A stretch of DNA of 64,000 nucleotides from Halomontanus rarus (GTDB taxonomy: Archaea; Halobacteriota; Halobacteria; Halobacteriales; Natrialbaceae), in the NCBI RefSeq assembly GCF_029338335.1, contig NZ_CP119797.1; one strand, written 5' to 3'. Position 1 is the stretch's first letter. Each line of letters begins with the position of its first letter. This document shows, in pieces, positions 61,031 to 64,000 of the stretch. The notes beneath the pieces are model-generated. The model worked only from the letters and a program-made list of their open reading frames with translations. It ran no database searches and was not told the origin of the DNA. Position numbers and translations under genes: made by a program.

Positions 61031-61744
61031 TCACGAGAGGGCGACCGCGATCGTCGCTTCCATCCGCTCAAGTTCTCCCTCGACGACCGACTCGCCGCGG
61101 TCGACGGAGGCGGCCTCGCGCGGGTCTTCGCCGTCGATTCCCGTCGGCCACTCCGCCTCTGGAAGGCGGTCCATCGCGACGAGGTCCGATCGCAGCGCGA
61201 GCATCAGCGAGGTCTCGTTCGCCGCCGCGTGATCGACCTGCAGCCCTTCCTCGTCGTCGGATCGTCGGCAGGTGAGGAGTTCGATCTCGAGCGAGTCGAC
61301 GAGTTCGTCCCGACGGTCCTCGACGAACGTCGTCGACGGACCGTGGCCGTGGGCGACGACGACCGAGAAGCCGGTTCGCTCCAGCTGTGTCAGCGTCGCG
61401 GTCAGGATGCGCTCGAAGCGTTCGTCCGAGACCCAGTAGGCGCTTCCGGGGAGTTGCTGGGGATCCTCTCCCCGGAACCCGAAGATGTCCATCCCGTAGA
61501 ACGACTCGCCGTCGACGGTCTCGGCCCGGTCCGGACCGAGAAACAGCGTCGGTAACACGATTCCCCCGACGCGCTCGGCCAACTCGTCGAAGAAGCGCTG
61601 CGAGATGAACCCGTCGGTGCCGTACGGCAGGTGTTCGCCGTGCCACTCGAGCGTCCCCAGCGGCAGGTAAGCGACCGGTGCGTCCTCGAGGCGGGCTTCG
61701 AACTCGGCCGGACGGAGTTCGGCGTAGCGGGCTGTCTCCACCAT
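61031..61744 (-). CDS. Creatininase-family amidohydrolase
   Basis: 237 residues. The family metal motif is LPLGTLEWHGEHLPYGTDGF near 28-47 (Glu, His, His, Asp), followed by FLGPDRAETVDGESFYGMDI, VVVAHGHGPSTTFVED near 150, and a late acidic residue in VDHAAANETSLMLAL near 187-200 (Glu ligand). Family members cleave creatinine and related amides, or mediate sugar-lactone-like steps (FAPy deformylase, mycofactocin MftE). In sugar clusters their substrate is unknown. It belongs to the minus-strand run with the barrel protein and isomerase. Confidence 0.88.
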   Translation of the reverse strand: MVETARYAELRPAEFEARLEDAPVAYLPLGTLEWHGEHLPYGTDGFISQRFFDELAERVGGIVLPTLFLGPDRAETVDGESFYGMDIFGFRGEDPQQLPGSAYWVSDERFERILTATLTQLERTGFSVVVAHGHGPSTTFVEDRRDELVDSLEIELLTCRRSDDEEGLQVDHAAANETSLMLALRSDLVAMDRLPEAEWPTGIDGEDPREAASVDRGESVVEGELERMEATIAVALS

Positions 61745-61847
61745 TCGACCGTAACTCGATACCCGTTCGGGCTAAAGCGTTGCCGTCGGAGCGCCGTCGC
61801 GGATTCCCGGCGTCCCGCTTCTCGCGCCGCTCCGTCGAACGGTTCAC

Positions 61848-62591
61848 CTAGTCGAGTCGAGAGAGAACCGACGCACCGCGGGACAGCGACTCGAGCGGGT
61901 CGTCAGGTTCGTCGTGTTCGTAGACGAGCCAGTCGACGCCGACGTCGACCGCAGCGTCCGCGCACGCCTCGAGGTCGACGTCGCCGTCACCGGCCTCGAC
62001 GGACGTCTTCGTATCGACGTCGACGTCCTTGACGTGGACGATCGAGAGCCTCTCGTCGAGTCGATCGATCAGTTCGACCGGATCGGCTCCGCCAGCCGCG
62101 GCCCACCCCACGTCCAGTTCGACGCCGATGCGATCGTCGGTCGCCTCGAGCAGTCGGTCGAATCGGGTTCGACCGTCTAGTTCGGTGAACTCCCAGTGGT
62201 GATTGTGGTAGAGCAGGTCGAAGCCGCGCTCGTCGAGTCGAGCGGCGAGCGCGTCGAGTTTCCGCGCGGTTTCGTCGACGTCGGCGGACGTCTCGAAGTG
62301 GTGATCGCCGACCGAGAGCGCGAGCGTATCGCAGCCGATCGCATCGTATATCTCGGCCGTCTCGTCGAACGCCTCGGGAGCGTCGTCGAGGTCGGTAAAC
62401 GGCGCGAGGTGGGCCGCTGGCACGTCCAATCCGGTCTCCTCGAGCGTCGACCGGACGGCGTCGACGTCGGCTTTCGGCAATCGGTGAATGAACTCGCACC
62501 CGTCGTATCCGGCCGCTGCGACGCGCTCGAGTACCGTCGGGAGTGGTTCCTCGACGTCTCTAAGGGTGAACAGGTTGATGGCGGTCTGCAT
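61848..62591 (-). CDS. Sugar phosphate isomerase/epimerase family protein
   Basis: 247 residues. MQTAINLFTLRDVEEPLPTV, GYDGCEFIHRLPKADVDAVR, DLLYHNHHWEFTELDGRTRF near 124, IGVELDVGWAAAGGADP near 151-167, LSIVHVKDVDVDTK and DWLVYEHDEPDDPLES near 220. It has the same plan and length as the protein at 28990, so the two are paralogues. Metal-dependent isomerisation or epimerisation of a keto-sugar is expected. GTG at 62594 directly precedes the ATG; the ATG is used. It heads the minus-strand run 62591-58734. Confidence 0.88.
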   Translation of the reverse strand: MQTAINLFTLRDVEEPLPTVLERVAAAGYDGCEFIHRLPKADVDAVRSTLEETGLDVPAAHLAPFTDLDDAPEAFDETAEIYDAIGCDTLALSVGDHHFETSADVDETARKLDALAARLDERGFDLLYHNHHWEFTELDGRTRFDRLLEATDDRIGVELDVGWAAAGGADPVELIDRLDERLSIVHVKDVDVDTKTSVEAGDGDVDLEACADAAVDVGVDWLVYEHDEPDDPLESLSRGASVLSRLD

Positions 62592-62911
62592 CACGAAACT
62601 GTACTCGACGAGCCCACATAGACGTTAGCGTGATCGCTCTCGACGGAGTCAAATCACATCGGACACGTTCCTTCTTCGAGTTGAGGCAGGTCAAGTACGC
62701 TCGAGTAGTGAAACCGAACCAGTATTGTAGATGTATGAACTAATCCGCCTTCACAGTATGCGTACGGTGAGTTATCATACGACACGCCCAACATGCAACG
62801 GTAATATATTGGTAAACGTGAAAATATGGCGTTAGCGTTAACGTTATCCCAAACGTGCGCTGCGTAGATGAAAACAAGTGAATTCTTTGTACAGTAGTCC
62901 GTATTCCAATT
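62592..62911. other. Divergent regulatory region before iclR-type gene
   Basis: About 320 bases, less GC-rich than its surroundings (GGTAATATATTGG near 62799). It contains a triple CGTTAN hexamer described separately. No gene is seen. Confidence 0.5.
62830..62847. promoter_or_regulatory. Tandem CGTTAN hexamers, operator candidate
   Basis: CGTTAG, CGTTAA and CGTTAT follow each other directly. They lie about 65-80 bases before the IclR-type start. The motif ACGTTAGCG also occurs near 47091 and 62622, each in a promoter gap of the island. Confidence 0.35.
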
Positions 62912-63688
62912 ATGAACACGACGGACAATCCGAGCATGGTTCAAGCATCCCTCACGACGCTCAGGATTGTCGAAGCACTCAAGCGACGGGATGGCGCCGG
63001 GGTAACGGAACTGGCAGATCACCTGAACATTCCAAAAAGCACGGTACACAACCACCTACAAACGTTGAAAGAGTGCGAATTCGTCGTCCACGAAAACGGA
63101 ACGTATCGTATCGGACTTCGGTTTTTGGATTTCGGACAGTTCGTCTGGGAACGCGTCGAACTCGTTCAGGCCGCCAGAAACGAAGCCGATCGACTCGCCG
63201 AGGAGACGGGCGATCTCGCTCACGTCATGGTCGAGGAACACGGTTTCGGCGTTTTCGTCTATCAGACGGGTGGCGACCGAGCCGTCAACACGAACCTCCA
63301 CGTCGGAAAACGCGTTCACCTCCACCAGACGGGCCTCGGAAAGGCGATCCTGGCGTACCTCCCGGACGACGAACGGGACGAGATTCTCGACCAGCACGGA
63401 CTGAGACGCAGGTCCGAAGAGACGATCACCGATCGTGACGTACTCCTCGAGGAACTCGAGGAGACGCGACGGCGCGGCTACGCGGTCGAGGACGAGGAGT
63501 GGATTCGCGGACTGCGCAGCGTCGCAGCCCCCGTCCGCGACAAGGACGGGTACCCGATCGGCTCGCTCAGTCTCACGGGTCCGCTCAGCCGTATGCGCGG
63601 CGAACGGTACGAAGAGACGATTCCCGACAGGGTACAGAGCGCCGCCAACGTGATCGAACTCAACGTCGAGTACGACGAGAACTTCTGA
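62912..63688 (+). CDS. IclR family transcriptional regulator
   Basis: 258 residues. The winged helix-turn-helix (about residues 12-70) reads TLRIVEALKRRDGAGVTELA and LNIPKSTVHNHLQTLKECEF. The IclR effector domain follows: YRIGLRFLDFGQFVWERVEL, AHVMVEEHGFGVFVYQTGG, VGKRVHLHQTGLGKAILAYL near 130-149 and SVAAPVRDKDGYPIGSLSLT near 205. IclR proteins respond to sugar acids and small keto acids. It lies at the island end between the importer/isomerase run and the class II aldolase, and probably controls the cluster. An inner ATG at 62936 is also possible. Confidence 0.92.
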   Translation: MNTTDNPSMVQASLTTLRIVEALKRRDGAGVTELADHLNIPKSTVHNHLQTLKECEFVVHENGTYRIGLRFLDFGQFVWERVELVQAARNEADRLAEETGDLAHVMVEEHGFGVFVYQTGGDRAVNTNLHVGKRVHLHQTGLGKAILAYLPDDERDEILDQHGLRRRSEETITDRDVLLEELEETRRRGYAVEDEEWIRGLRSVAAPVRDKDGYPIGSLSLTGPLSRMRGERYEETIPDRVQSAANVIELNVEYDENF

Positions 63689-63875
63689 ACGCGACGTATC
63701 CGTCCCTTCGATTCCAGCTATCGTAGCTACTGCAAGTCAATGCACACCTGATCGCCCGACTGCTGTGCGATCAGTGTGTAAATAGTTTCAGCTGTTACTA
63801 TAGAGCGGACCGGGATTCCTCGTCGGACCGCCGGAATTTATACTATCCGACCGCCTATACGTAGGAGACGCTACT

Positions 63876-64000
63876 ATGAGCGAGTTGCAAGAAGAACGCG
63901 AGCAGGTCGGCGAGCTCGGCAGGGAAATGCTGTCGCAGGAACTGACCCGGGGAACCGGCGGAAACGTGAGCGTGCGAACGGGAAATCTGATCGCGGTCAG
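63876..64000 (+). CDS. Class II aldolase/adducin family protein, partial (cut by window end)
   Basis: 41 codons are visible. The reading is MSELQEEREQVGELGREMLS, then QELTRGTGGNVSVRTGNLIA. The motif TGGNVSVR is the phosphate/backbone motif of the class II aldolase family (L-fuculose-phosphate aldolase type, usually about 210-220 residues). The zinc-binding histidines lie beyond the window. It would split a ketose phosphate to dihydroxyacetone phosphate and an aldehyde. A TATA-like AATTTATACTAT near 63836 gives a short leader. It follows the IclR gene by 187 bases in the same direction. Confidence 0.8.
   Translation, partial: MSELQEEREQVGELGREMLSQELTRGTGGNVSVRTGNLIAV

Noticed and set aside
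1..64000. tRNA or rRNA genes
   Set aside because: I saw no cloverleaf with conserved T-loop GTTCGAATC or rRNA core sequence in the gaps; a covariance search would settle it.

Overview
The window is a visibly GC-rich haloarchaeal sequence (class Halobacteria; a Natrialbales-type genome is plausible but cannot be fixed from this alone). The signs are very acidic proteins, TATA boxes about 25-30 bases before start codons with little or no leader, twin-arginine lipoproteins, tandem UspA proteins, and haloarchaeal IS6 and IS200/IS605 (IS1341-type) remnants.

Bases 1-20,100 are a housekeeping and accessory stretch scarred by mobile elements. In order it holds a DoxX protein, a small winged-helix regulator, two double-domain universal stress proteins, a decayed IS6 transposase, a CPBP membrane protease, small zinc-ribbon and HTH proteins, a PAS/GAF histidine kinase, a lipid-linked glycosyl-transfer group (GT39-type enzyme, GT2 enzyme, AglD-like membrane protein, sulfatase-like hydrolase), a tnpB gene with one in-frame amber codon, a polytopic membrane protein, a DUF2071 protein and a second decayed IS6 copy. 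Seven short hairpins of the IS200/IS605 end type are scattered through this part, most without a transposase gene.

Bases 20,100-64,000 look like one large carbohydrate utilisation island. It encodes glycoside hydrolases of families 13, 97, 32 and 38, two Cys-type sulfatases, a PIG-L deacetylase, a large FAD-dependent oxidoreductase, three Gfo/Idh/MocA dehydrogenases, a DUF6807 protein, a medium-chain alcohol dehydrogenase, three sugar isomerase/epimerase TIM-barrel proteins, an NAD-dependent epimerase, a mannonate-dehydratase-like enolase-superfamily gene, a PfkB-type kinase divergent from a class I aldolase, a creatininase-family amidohydrolase, a five-gene dipeptide/oligosaccharide-type ABC importer, an IclR regulator and the start of a class II aldolase. 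The logical flow is: desulfation, deacetylation and hydrolysis of a decorated glycan, ABC import, oxidation/epimerisation/dehydration of the sugars, then phosphorylation and aldol cleavage, with IclR as the likely local regulator.

The island is partly decaying: the GH38 gene is split by a frameshift, the mannonate-dehydratase-like gene has two frameshifts, and a remnant of a second DUF6807 gene lies after the first island sulfatase. All functions are read from motifs and context; no database search was possible.
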